A stretch of DNA of 64,000 nucleotides from Mesorhizobium sp. M00.F.Ca.ET.216.01.1.1. GTDB taxonomy: Bacteria; Pseudomonadota; Alphaproteobacteria; Rhizobiales; Rhizobiaceae. The notes beneath the pieces are model-generated. The model was not told where the DNA came from and did not search any database. It saw only the letters and a list, made by a program, of their open reading frames with translations. Below are positions 1 through 8,128 of the stretch, piece after piece. Positions within the stretch are counted from its first letter, which is position 1; every line of letters begins with the position of its first letter. Made by a program: the position numbers and the translations under genes. The DNA is taken from NCBI RefSeq assembly GCF_004010325.2, contig NZ_SADR02000020.1, positions 1 to 64,000 of the forward strand, given 5' to 3'.

Positions 1-385
1 GACCCGCTAATCGAAGGCTTCAGACATTTCGTCTCCTCCATGCCTGCTCCGATTGCTTCCGGCTGGAGCGGTTGCCGGGTGGGGTTTGCACCCACTGGAA
101 AGTGCCGCCTTGTCACGGCGCACACCCAAAGCGGTCACTCACCGGCGGCTGATGCACAACGGCCGAGCGACGGCGCAGACTTGGCTCTGATGCCTAAGAG
201 CATCCGCGCAGGCAGCGATCGCGAGGGCAGCCGGTCGCCTGTTCGGGTGGAGAAGGTAATAGCCGGAAACCGGTCCGGCGTTGCTTCTATGACGCCTTCT
301 CGCAAGGCGCAGCAACTGAGCCCCTCGGGCCGGCGGCATCACTTGGTGACCTCCGATCCGGGTGGTAAGCCGAGGCGTGCGCGCG
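1..385. other. Left-edge region without a confident gene; possible edge of a mobile element
   Basis: No convincing complete gene is seen. On the minus strand an open frame starts at 41 (ATG preceded by GGAGCAGGC) and runs off the window after 13 codons. Just upstream of it, minus-strand positions 125 to about 60 contain a GTGCG-type sequence and hairpin-forming GTGGGT...ACCCCAC, loosely like the 5' end of a group II intron. This is a weak resemblance only. The open frames between 40 and 669 look like GC-rich chance frames. Confidence 0.25.
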
Positions 386-1330
386 TTAGCCGAGGTGGAT
401 CTGGTCGCTTGCTCCCGGCCCGCTGCTGTGGATCGACTGCTGTTGCCGCCATGCTCCGGGCGGGTATCCGTGGTGACGTCGGAAGGCTGCGGCGAACGCA
501 TATGGCGAGCCGTAGCCGATCAAGTTGGCGATGTCGGCCAGGTCCATTTCGCTACTACGCAGGTAGTCACGAGCCAAGGTCATTCGCCAATCCGTCAAAT
601 ATTGCATGGGGGTCTGGCCGAGCGCATCGCCGAAAGCTCGTGCAAAGGCGGCGCGGGACAGTCCGCTGATCTTGGCGAACTCGGGTACCGACCATGGACG
701 CCCGGGGTCCTCGTGTATCACCTGCAACGCCGCTTTCAGCCGGGGATCGGCCGACGCTCGGTACCAGCGGGGCGTGGTGGCGCTCTGGCGGAAAATGGCA
801 CGGATGGCGAGAACAAGAAGTATATCTAGGAGCCGGTCCAGCACTGTATTCTGGCCAGGCTCAGGGGAAGCCAGCTCGCGGGACAGCAGGCTAGTCACGT
901 CGCGCAAAGGATCGCCGATTGGTGGCGAGAGTGGCATAACTTGGGGCAGCGCACTGAGCAGGCCGCTGCCGATGTCCCCCAAAAGCCGGTAGGTGCCGCA
1001 CAGGAACACCGTTGCCTGCGGGTCATCCGAGAGGCGGTCAGCTCCATGGCGCGCCCGGAACTCCTCGGGTTCGAGGCAGTCGGCGCCGGGTTCATGCCCG
1101 ATGTAGTGATCGGGCCCGCCGCGAACGAGTATCACATCGCCCGGCGAGAGCTGTATCGGGCTCTGCGAGGGATCGTCAAACCACAACCATCCCCGCCCCT
1201 GTGCGACAGCATGTACGGCGAGCTGGATAGAGCCGCCGAGCCGCAGCCCCCAAGGGGGCTTGGCGACGGTTCGAGCGAAAACGGCACCGGAGGCGCGCGC
1301 TCTCGTGAGGTGGTCAACTAGCAAATCCAT
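386..1330 (-). CDS. AraC-family transcriptional regulator with cupin-type N-terminus
   Basis: The 314-residue product has an N-terminal cupin_6-like ligand domain (about residues 5-185). It ends in a typical AraC double helix-turn-helix (about 193-293), including the end motif around GYGSPYAFAAAFRRHHGYPP. The length is normal for this subfamily, in which the N-terminal domain senses a small molecule and the C-terminal domain activates transcription. It diverges from the oxidoreductase gene at 1469 with a 138-base gap, so it probably controls that gene and the SnoaL-like gene behind it. The ligand is unknown. Confidence 0.9.
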   Translation of the reverse strand: MDLLVDHLTRARASGAVFARTVAKPPWGLRLGGSIQLAVHAVAQGRGWLWFDDPSQSPIQLSPGDVILVRGGPDHYIGHEPGADCLEPEEFRARHGADRLSDDPQATVFLCGTYRLLGDIGSGLLSALPQVMPLSPPIGDPLRDVTSLLSRELASPEPGQNTVLDRLLDILLVLAIRAIFRQSATTPRWYRASADPRLKAALQVIHEDPGRPWSVPEFAKISGLSRAAFARAFGDALGQTPMQYLTDWRMTLARDYLRSSEMDLADIANLIGYGSPYAFAAAFRRHHGYPPGAWRQQQSIHSSGPGASDQIHLG

Positions 1331-1468
1331 GTTTCAATCACTAAGCAGGACAATCACCTCTGTCAACTGTATGAGCGTTTGAATTAAAAAAATGAGAGTT
1401 TGACGCATTGATCCGCTCGACGTTCGTTCTCATCATGCATTCACAACTGACAAACGGAGGAACGACAT

Positions 1469-2323
1469 ATGACAGCTTCACAGCGGACAGCCCTTGTGCT
1501 CGGCGGTACCGGACGAACCGGAGCGCTCGTGGCGCAAAAACTTATCGAGCGAGGCCTGAATGCACGCACGGCCTCGCGCCGTGGCGCAGACGTGGTGTTC
1601 GACTGGGATGACAAGACGACGTATGCCCCGGCGCTGGACGGCGTTGACCGTGTCTACCTCGTCACGCCCATCATGCGGATCAAGTTCGCCCGCCAGACTG
1701 CGGAATTCCTCGACCTTGCCGCCGTCGCCGGGGTTCGCCACGTGACGTATCTCAGCACCTACCGCAGCGACCAGGCACCCCCGGAGGTCGACATCCGGGC
1801 CGTCGAGCTAGACCTTGCGCGCCGGGGGAGCTTCACCCATTCCATACTGCGTCCGTCATGGGTAATGCAGAACTTCAGCGACGAACATTTGCCCCTCATC
1901 GACGGTGCGATCACGGTGCCTACCGGCGACGGGACGGAAGCCTTCGTTGATGCCGCGGACATTGCGGCGGTCGCGGTTGAGACGCTGGTCAACCCTCACG
2001 CCCATGCCGGCGCGGTATACGCGCCAAGTGGCCCTCAATCGATTACGATCAGCGAGGTCGCCGGCATCATTGCCAGCGTAATCGGCCGGCCCGTCACCCA
2101 TAACGACATTGATCCGGACGTGTGGATCAGCGGTGCGGTCAAAGCTGGCATCGTGCCTGCCGACTATGCAGTCATGCTTCGCTGGCTGACCGGGACGATC
2201 ATCGCCGGCAACGGTTCACGACCGAACGACGACATTGAAAAGGTCACGGGCCGGGCGGCAACCAGCTTCCAGGACTTCGCCCGGCGAAGTGCAGCTGCGT
2301 GGGCACTGGAAGCGGCCAAGTGA
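1469..2323 (+). CDS. NmrA/NAD(P)H-binding SDR-type oxidoreductase
   Basis: The 284-residue protein begins with a Rossmann beta strand and the nucleotide-binding loop GGTGRTG (residues 12-18), followed by an atypical extended SDR fold of the NmrA/NAD(P)H-binding type. Members bind NAD(P)H and act either as redox sensors or as quinone/isoflavone-type reductases, and sequence alone does not decide between these. The start is supported by the ribosome site GGAGGAACGACAT before the ATG. It lies opposite the AraC gene and upstream of a SnoaL-like gene, an arrangement common in small detoxification or catabolic units. Confidence 0.88.
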   Translation: MTASQRTALVLGGTGRTGALVAQKLIERGLNARTASRRGADVVFDWDDKTTYAPALDGVDRVYLVTPIMRIKFARQTAEFLDLAAVAGVRHVTYLSTYRSDQAPPEVDIRAVELDLARRGSFTHSILRPSWVMQNFSDEHLPLIDGAITVPTGDGTEAFVDAADIAAVAVETLVNPHAHAGAVYAPSGPQSITISEVAGIIASVIGRPVTHNDIDPDVWISGAVKAGIVPADYAVMLRWLTGTIIAGNGSRPNDDIEKVTGRAATSFQDFARRSAAAWALEAAK

Positions 2324-2457
2324 CCCTGCCCGTAATGACCGGGACGACTTCGCAGCGTCGGGCCTGTTTCCGCATCATTCATCGGGCAAAGGCACGCCGG
2401 TTTCGTCGACAGGCGGCACCTTGACAAGTAACCAGCAAAACACATGGAGAGATCAGA

Positions 2458-2889
2458 ATGCCTAGCAAGAAATATTCTGCCTATGAGGGTGCCGAGCCCT
2501 ATTTCGAGCTGGTCCGAAGGGCACTGGGGGACCTCGTCGACGGCGAGCACTTCTTCGACATCGCCGCCGACGATATCGCCTACGAGGTCCGCTACGACTT
2601 GGGCTGGCCGCGTGTGGTCCGGGGACGCGCCGATCTGATGGGCCAGTTCGGCGGATATGTCGGCAGTATCAGGATCCGGTCCGCAGACAAGTTGATTGTC
2701 AACAGAGCGGACAACGGCCGCGTCGTCGTCATCGAATACGAAGTCCATGGGACGATTCTCGCGACGGGTGCCAAGTATGAGAATCGGTTCTGCTCGATCA
2801 TCGAACTTGAAAACCGGAAGATCACGCACTGGAGAGACTACATGGACTCGCACGCGGCCTGGAACGCATTGACGGCGAGCATTGCCTGA
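2458..2889 (+). CDS. SnoaL-like / nuclear transport factor 2-fold protein
   Basis: The 143-residue protein has the composition and length of the SnoaL-like polyketide cyclase/NTF2 superfamily, a cone-shaped barrel used for isomerisation, cyclisation or ligand binding. The C-terminal WRDYMD segment is typical of this group. A ribosome site GGAGAG precedes the ATG. It follows the NmrA gene after 134 bases and is probably co-transcribed. The substrate cannot be read from the sequence. Confidence 0.8.
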   Translation: MPSKKYSAYEGAEPYFELVRRALGDLVDGEHFFDIAADDIAYEVRYDLGWPRVVRGRADLMGQFGGYVGSIRIRSADKLIVNRADNGRVVVIEYEVHGTILATGAKYENRFCSIIELENRKITHWRDYMDSHAAWNALTASIA

Positions 2890-3113
2890 CTGCGGCATGG
2901 ATAGCTATTAGGTTCTCGACTGCGATTGCTTCAAGCTACTGGGTGTGGCCCACTCGCTTCGCATTGACAAGGCGATCCAGCGCCTCAGGCGACTGCGGTT
3001 CTGCTCGTGCGAAATGTCTGCTGTTGGCACTCTGTGCTCGTTGCCGCAGGCCGATTCAAGCGGCAAGGTTCCGTGCATCTCGGCTATTGGCGGCTGATTG
3101 AGTTTTGACCTCA

Positions 3114-3162
3114 GAGCATCGGTCCAAAAAGTGGAAATCGGTTTTCGGAAGATCCGATGCTC
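3114..3162. repeat. RIME-like palindromic intergenic repeat
   Basis: Perfect 9-base arms GAGCATCGG and CCGATGCTC enclose a core with AAAAAGTGGAAATCGGTTTTC. It lies just behind the end of the YiiX-like gene. The same core family recurs at 13923, 54602 and 63166 in this window. Confidence 0.7.
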
Positions 3163-3181
3163 AAACAAAAAGATCGAGCTG

Positions 3182-3994
3182 CTATTCGGCGGCCTTCGTC
3201 TCCGTAGCGGCAGCCGTCGCCTTGTCGTCCCAGATCATCTGCCGGTAGTCGAAACCGTATTCCAGCGTCGGCTTGACGATGCGGAAATAGGGCGACAGGT
3301 CGAAGTCGCGCGGGGTGTAGAGCGAGTGATGACGGATGTGCAGGATTTCCTTGCGCATATAGGTCGACTGCGCCGAGGCGCGGCCGGGCGCCTGGGTGAT
3401 CTCGGGCAGGATCGGATAGCGGATCTGGCCATAGGCCTCGGCAATGAGCGAGGAGCAGATTGCCCGCGTCGGATCGCCTGAGCCGAAAGCCAGCATGCGG
3501 CGGCGCCAGCGCACCGGTACCGGCGGCGTCGGGAAGAAATAGCGCAGCATGTCGAAGATGTTCTTGAGATCGTATTTCAGGCCAAGCTTGCCGATCATGA
3601 AGGCAACGACCTTGTCGCGATCTTCGGGCGACAGGCCGCTCGCCCGGCAGATGCGCGTGTTGTAGGTGCGGTAGCGCGACAGCGGCACGGCGATGCAGCC
3701 TTCGCCGAGCGTGACCTCGATCAGGCGCCGCCGTTCCGATCCGTCCTCCGGTTCAGCCAGGGCATCGCCGACATAGAAGGCCGCATGCGACCAGGTCGAC
3801 TGGGTGAGGTATTTAATTGCCGCCGAGATCTTCTGGTTGCCCTCGATGAGCAGGATGTCGCCGGGCTCGAGCGTCCGGCGCAGCGTTTCGGCATCGGACG
3901 GCGTGTAGGGCTCATAGCCGGAGGATTCTTCCTGCAGCCGGCCGGCAAGCCAGCGGCCAAGTCGATCCAGAAGCGTGTCGCTGGTCTCGGTCAT
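3182..3994 (-). CDS. YiiX/YebB-like permuted papain-fold cysteine hydrolase
   Basis: The 270-residue protein carries the two hallmark blocks of the permuted NlpC/P60-related YiiX family. GDILLIEG followed by WSHAAFYVG gives the catalytic His70, and AICSSLIAEAYG gives the nucleophile Cys180. The order His before Cys is the permuted arrangement. Such enzymes are thought to act on amide or thioester bonds in cell-envelope material or lipids. No signal peptide is evident. The gene lies 67 bases downstream of the CHAD gene on the same strand and could be part of the same transcript. Its in vivo substrate is unknown. Confidence 0.85.
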   Translation of the reverse strand: MTETSDTLLDRLGRWLAGRLQEESSGYEPYTPSDAETLRRTLEPGDILLIEGNQKISAAIKYLTQSTWSHAAFYVGDALAEPEDGSERRRLIEVTLGEGCIAVPLSRYRTYNTRICRASGLSPEDRDKVVAFMIGKLGLKYDLKNIFDMLRYFFPTPPVPVRWRRRMLAFGSGDPTRAICSSLIAEAYGQIRYPILPEITQAPGRASAQSTYMRKEILHIRHHSLYTPRDFDLSPYFRIVKPTLEYGFDYRQMIWDDKATAAATETKAAE

Positions 3995-4061
3995 GCCAGA
4001 CGGCGATTACCATAGGCAGGCAGCAGGACGCCAGCCGCGCCTGTTCTTCGCACTTTGTCCG

Positions 4062-5003
4062 TCAGCCGGCTGCAGGCGCGCTTGCGTCTTCTTGCGGCGG
4101 CACCAGATCGTCGCGCATCTTGCGGGCGAGTTTCTTCGTCGAGCGCTTGGGGCTGTCGCCAAACACGTCGGCTGCCTCGGCGAGACAGGCCTTTTTTAGG
4201 GCTTTTTCCGAACGCTTCAGAAGTTTGTCCAGAAGCCGCGTTTCTTCCGGGGCACCGAGCGGCTGGCCGTCGGCGTCAAGAAGCGCACGCATGACGAATA
4301 CGTCGTGCAGTTCGCCCAGCTGTTCGCCCAGTTTGTCGACCACCTTGCGCCGGGTCTTGATCGGCGTCGGCCAAAGCCTCCCGAGCAGCGACAGGTGCAT
4401 GCCGTGGGTCTTGGCCGCCTTGCGCAGGTTGTGGAAATCGTCGGCTTCGCCACGCGATCCGGCCTTGTCCAGCGCCTTCCTGGCGCGGCGCAGCGTAATG
4501 CGGGCGCCTTCGGCGAGCACGTCGGCGGCCTGCTCCGGCTGATCGGGCAGGAGAAGCGTGTCGATCCGGCTTATACCCTCCTCGCAGGCGGTGATCGCGG
4601 TGTCTATCGCGGCACCGAGACCCACATCGCCATGCACATGTTGCTGGCGGGCGACGAGCCTGTCGCGCACAGCATCGAGACCGCCGCCGGCGCTCTGTTC
4701 AGGGAAGCTCGCCGCCAGCCGGTCGATGGTTTCAACCAGCGCGGTCGCCTCGCGCGGGCCGGCAAGCAGGGCAGCAACGTCGCGATAGCATCGGTTCTCC
4801 GCCCCGTAGAACGTTTCGTTTCCGGAACGGACGAGGCGAAGCAAGGCGCGGGCGTTCTTCAGCCGCTTGCGGCATTTGTGCAGCGCCTGTTCCGGCCTGC
4901 CGGACGCGGCGTGCAAATGGAAAAGGGCCTTGCCGACCTCCTCGGCAAGGATACGCCTGACCTCGCCGGTCAGCGGCAGGCGCGGATCGATGCGAAAGCT
5001 CAT
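4062..5003 (-). CDS. CHAD domain protein
   Basis: This 313-residue, mostly helical, Arg/Lys/His-rich protein matches the CHAD (conserved histidine alpha-helical) family. Its histidine/basic segments include LHKCRKRLKNAR near residue 40 and FHNLRKAAKTHG in the middle. CHAD domains bind inorganic polyphosphate. The start codon overlaps the stop of the upstream CYTH gene by four bases (ATGA), so the two are translationally coupled. In many bacteria CYTH and CHAD are fused in one polypeptide; here they are separate neighbours. Confidence 0.9.
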   Translation of the reverse strand: MSFRIDPRLPLTGEVRRILAEEVGKALFHLHAASGRPEQALHKCRKRLKNARALLRLVRSGNETFYGAENRCYRDVAALLAGPREATALVETIDRLAASFPEQSAGGGLDAVRDRLVARQQHVHGDVGLGAAIDTAITACEEGISRIDTLLLPDQPEQAADVLAEGARITLRRARKALDKAGSRGEADDFHNLRKAAKTHGMHLSLLGRLWPTPIKTRRKVVDKLGEQLGELHDVFVMRALLDADGQPLGAPEETRLLDKLLKRSEKALKKACLAEAADVFGDSPKRSTKKLARKMRDDLVPPQEDASAPAAG

Positions 5004-5473
5004 GCGGCGATCTCCGGAATCCCCCCAAGGGCGAGCGACGCGTTGTAGAATCTCTGCTCGCCGGTGACTTCACGGCCGAGCCAATCAGGCAGCTTTTCGT
5101 CCGGAACATCCTCCGGCGTCTCGAGCTCGGCGACCACCAGCCCCGCAAGCATCCCGCCGAAGACATCGACTTCATAGAGATAGCCGCGATGCCTAACATG
5201 ATGGCGTGTCTTCTCGATGACATGTCCGATGGCGAAGGCCTGCATCTGCTGCGCCTCGGCCAAAGGGATCGGATATTCGAATTCGTCGCGCTCGCGGCCC
5301 GTGCCACCGAATTTGAGCGTCAACTCCGCCGAGGCGTCATCGCTGATGCGCACACGCACGGTACGGCCGGCCTCGGCCGTGAGATAAAACTGGCGAATGC
5401 GGATGTCCGCCTCGACCAGATTTCGCCATTCCGCACCGGAGACTAGGAACTTGCGCTCGACTTCCTTGCCCAT
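5000..5473 (-). CDS. CYTH domain protein (triphosphate tunnel metalloenzyme)
   Basis: The N-terminus carries the signature EVERK (ExExK) of CYTH/triphosphate tunnel enzymes, which hydrolyse triphosphates such as tripolyphosphate, or adenylate or thiamine substrates, inside a beta-barrel tunnel with Mg or Mn. At 157 residues it is a single-domain enzyme. I chose the ATG at 5473; a TTG two codons upstream is less likely. It overlaps the CHAD gene by four bases. The TetR operator at 5535-5556 lies in its promoter region. Confidence 0.9.
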   Translation of the reverse strand: MGKEVERKFLVSGAEWRNLVEADIRIRQFYLTAEAGRTVRVRISDDASAELTLKFGGTGRERDEFEYPIPLAEAQQMQAFAIGHVIEKTRHHVRHRGYLYEVDVFGGMLAGLVVAELETPEDVPDEKLPDWLGREVTGEQRFYNASLALGGIPEIAA

Positions 5474-5534
5474 GGCCAAACACTACGCGCGCGACGCCTG
5501 CCATGGCAAGCCGAGATCAAGCAGGAGGCTTGAC

Positions 5535-5556
5535 TTTAATCATTCGATTGATTAAA
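5535..5556. promoter_or_regulatory. Probable TetR-family operator
   Basis: Arms TTTAATCA and TGATTAAA flank TTCGAT, making a 22-base palindrome with one mismatched pair. It ends nine bases before the TetR start codon and lies between that gene and the divergent CYTH gene. The spacing is typical for an autorepressor site. Confidence 0.7.
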
Positions 5557-5565
5557 TCACCTATC

Positions 5566-6261
5566 ATGAACCGGTCACCGAAAGCCAGAACCCCGCGTCG
5601 CGAGACATCTCCTGCCGACTTGACGCGCGCCGCACTTGTCCGCGCGGCGTTGAAACTGTTCGGGCGGCAGGGTTTCGACGGCACCTCGACGCGCGAAATC
5701 GCAGCCGAGGCCAAGGCCAATATCGGCTCGATAGCCTATCATTTCGGCGGCAAGGAGGGACTTCGGGCAGCTGCCGCCGACTATATCGTCGACACCATCC
5801 AGACCATTGCCGGCCAGGCGATCGGCAATCTCAAAGCACCCGCGGCGGCAATGAACGACCCCGAGGCGGCGCGCGCGCAATTGTTTGTCGCATTGGAGCG
5901 GATGGTGGCGTTCATCGTGGCACAGCCGGAAGCCGGCGAGATCGTACAATTCGTACTGCGCGAGCTGTCCCACCCGACCGCAGCCCTCGACCGCATCTAT
6001 GACGGCGTATTCGAGCCGGCGCATCGCCGGCTCTGCCTGCTCTGGGAACAGGCGACTGGCGAGGCGGCCGAAAGCGAGCGTACCAAGCTCACCGTCTTCA
6101 CGCTGATCGGCCAGGTCGTCTATTTCCGCATCGGCCGCGAGGCGGTGATGCGCCGCATGGGCTGGCACAAGATCGGCGATGCCGAGGCCACCAGGATGGC
6201 GGCGGCGGTGACGGCCAATCTCGGCGCAATCCTGGCCGCCCGGAAGGATCCGAAACCATGA
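5566..6261 (+). CDS. TetR/AcrR-family regulator, CecR (YbiH)-like
   Basis: The 231-residue protein has an N-terminal TetR helix-turn-helix (FDGTSTREIAAEAKANIGSI, about residues 35-54) and a C-terminal ligand domain of the DUF1956 type. I chose the ATG at 5566 because an in-frame ATG at 5503 would place the palindromic operator inside the coding region. The stop overlaps the start of the HlyD gene. The order TetR-HlyD-ABC-permease matches the enterobacterial cecR-ybhGFSR locus, where the regulator represses the exporter. The inducer here is unknown. Confidence 0.9.
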   Translation: MNRSPKARTPRRETSPADLTRAALVRAALKLFGRQGFDGTSTREIAAEAKANIGSIAYHFGGKEGLRAAAADYIVDTIQTIAGQAIGNLKAPAAAMNDPEAARAQLFVALERMVAFIVAQPEAGEIVQFVLRELSHPTAALDRIYDGVFEPAHRRLCLLWEQATGEAAESERTKLTVFTLIGQVVYFRIGREAVMRRMGWHKIGDAEATRMAAAVTANLGAILAARKDPKP

Positions 6262-7211
6262 GCTTGTTGTGTTCGCTGCCGCTCGCCGCCCAGCTTTTCA
6301 GCGCCTGTGCGCCGTCGGCGCCGCTCGCCGTCGGTTATGTCGAGGGCGACTATGTGCTGCTTGCGCCGATCGAGGTAGCGCAGGTCGAGACGATTTCGGT
6401 CAAGCGCGGCGACCGCGTCGAGCCCGGCACGCCGGTGGTGACGCTGGAAAGCGCCGACGCCGAGATCGCCGTCGCGCAGGCCGAAGCGGCGCTTGCCCAG
6501 GCCAAGGCGCAACTTGCCGACCTGCAGGTTGGCAAGCGGCCGGAAGAGATCGCGGTGCTTAAAGCGCAGGTCGACATGGCAAGGGCGCAAGCCGCCGATG
6601 CCAAGCGGAAATACGACCGCGCCAGCGACCTGTTCAAGCGCGGCACCGGCACGCAGGCCGATTACAACACCGCCTCGGCGACGCTGGAGACGGCCAACGC
6701 TCAGGTCGGCCAGGCGGAGGCCAATCTCGCCGTTGGCGGCCTGCCGGCGCGGGCCGAGACCATCAAGGCCGCCGACAACCAGGTCAGGCAAGCGCAATCG
6801 GCACTGGAGCAAGCACGCTGGCGGCTGTCGAAGCGGGTGCTGGCGGCGCCTTTGCCCGGCCGCGTCAACGACGTGATCCGCAATCCGGGCGACACGGCCG
6901 GGCCGACGGCGCCGGTCATTTCGATGCTGCCGGACGGCGCCGTGAAGCTCAGCGTCTACGTGCCGGAAAGCGCATTCCATTCGGTGAAGGTCGGCACGCT
7001 GCTCAACGTCCATTGCGACGGTTGCGGAACGGACCTGAAGGCGCGGGTCCGCTACGTGTCGCCGGATCCGGAATTCACGCCGCCGGTGATCTACTCGCTC
7101 GAGACGCGGCAGAAGCTGGTCTACCTGGTCGAGGCGCGACCCGAGGGCAATGCGAGTGCGTTGCAGCCCGGTCAGATCGTCGACGTCGAACTGGCGGATG
7201 TCGGAAAATGA
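6258..7211 (+). CDS. HlyD/YbhG-family periplasmic adaptor (membrane fusion protein)
   Basis: The 317-residue protein shows a lipoyl/barrel-sandwich half (EVAQVETISVKRGDRVEPG, about residues 40-60), a long coiled coil (about 70-185, rich in Ala, Gln and Lys) and a returning beta-barrel part (PGRVNDVIRNPGDTAGP). Such adaptors bridge an inner-membrane ABC exporter to the outer membrane. The N-terminus is hydrophobic and holds a possible lipobox LFSAC, but lacks the usual positive charges. It overlaps both its upstream and downstream genes by four bases, so the operon is tightly coupled. Confidence 0.9.
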   Translation: MSLLCSLPLAAQLFSACAPSAPLAVGYVEGDYVLLAPIEVAQVETISVKRGDRVEPGTPVVTLESADAEIAVAQAEAALAQAKAQLADLQVGKRPEEIAVLKAQVDMARAQAADAKRKYDRASDLFKRGTGTQADYNTASATLETANAQVGQAEANLAVGGLPARAETIKAADNQVRQAQSALEQARWRLSKRVLAAPLPGRVNDVIRNPGDTAGPTAPVISMLPDGAVKLSVYVPESAFHSVKVGTLLNVHCDGCGTDLKARVRYVSPDPEFTPPVIYSLETRQKLVYLVEARPEGNASALQPGQIVDVELADVGK

Positions 7212-8128
7212 ACGTCATCGACGTCCACGGCCTGGTCAAGCGCTTCGGCGACAAGACCGTCGTCGATCATGTGACGATGACGGTGGCCGAAGGCGAGATC
7301 GTCGGCTTCCTCGGCCCGAATGGTTCGGGCAAGACGACGACCATCCGCATCATGTGCGGCCTGCTGACGCCGGACGAGGGCGAAGGCACGGTTCTGGGTT
7401 TCAACATCCGCACCGACAGTCTGAGAATCAAGCGCGAAGTCGGCTACATGACGCAGAAATTCTCGTTCTACGAGGACCTGACCATCGCCGAGAATCTCGA
7501 ATTCGTGGCGCGGCTTTATCGGTTGAAGCCGCTTAACGAGTATGTCGGCAGGACGCTGGAGGATCTCGGCCTCACCTCGCGCAAGGACCAGCTGGCAGGA
7601 ACACTGTCCGGCGGCTGGAAGCAGCGGCTGGCGCTGGCCGCCTGCATCATGCACCAGCCGAGATTGCTGCTGCTCGACGAACCGACGGCGGGCGTCGATC
7701 CGAAGGCGCGGCGCGAATTCTGGGATGAGATCCATCGGCTGGCTAACGGTGGGCTGACCGTGCTGGTCTCCACCCATTACATGGACGAGGCCGAGCGCTG
7801 CCACCGTATCAGCTATATCTCCTACGGCAAGATGCTGGCCACCGGCACGGTCGACGAGGTGGTGAGGAATGCCGGGCTGACGACGTTCATCGTGCAGGGG
7901 CCGCGTCTCGACCTGGTCGCGGCGGCGCTCGACGGTCGCCCCGGCGTCGACCAGGTGGCGCCGTTCGGCGCCACGCTGCATGTCGTCGGCTCCGACAAGC
8001 AGGCGCTGCAGGCGGCACTTGCCGACGTCGAGAAGCAGCACAAGGGCGTAACGGTGACGCCGGGCGAAACCAGCCTGGAGGATGTGTTCATCCAGTTCAT
8101 GTCCGGCTCCAAGGACAATATGGCATGA
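7208..8128 (+). CDS. ABC exporter ATP-binding protein (YbhF-like)
   Basis: This 306-residue ATPase has a Walker A GPNGSGKTT (residues 36-44), signature LSGGWKQR (133-140, with Trp in the usual Gln position), Walker B LLLLDEP (153-159) and switch His190. It holds a single nucleotide-binding domain, whereas E. coli YbhF is a tandem fusion, so a homodimer is expected. An upstream in-frame extension to 7013 is not used, since it would lie inside the adaptor gene. It energises the permease encoded next. Confidence 0.93.
   Translation: MNVIDVHGLVKRFGDKTVVDHVTMTVAEGEIVGFLGPNGSGKTTTIRIMCGLLTPDEGEGTVLGFNIRTDSLRIKREVGYMTQKFSFYEDLTIAENLEFVARLYRLKPLNEYVGRTLEDLGLTSRKDQLAGTLSGGWKQRLALAACIMHQPRLLLLDEPTAGVDPKARREFWDEIHRLANGGLTVLVSTHYMDEAERCHRISYISYGKMLATGTVDEVVRNAGLTTFIVQGPRLDLVAAALDGRPGVDQVAPFGATLHVVGSDKQALQAALADVEKQHKGVTVTPGETSLEDVFIQFMSGSKDNMA

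Noticed and set aside
40..669. 209-codon plus-strand frame at the left edge
   Set aside because: It overlaps the C-terminal coding part of the AraC gene on the other strand and has atypical Arg/Ser-rich composition.
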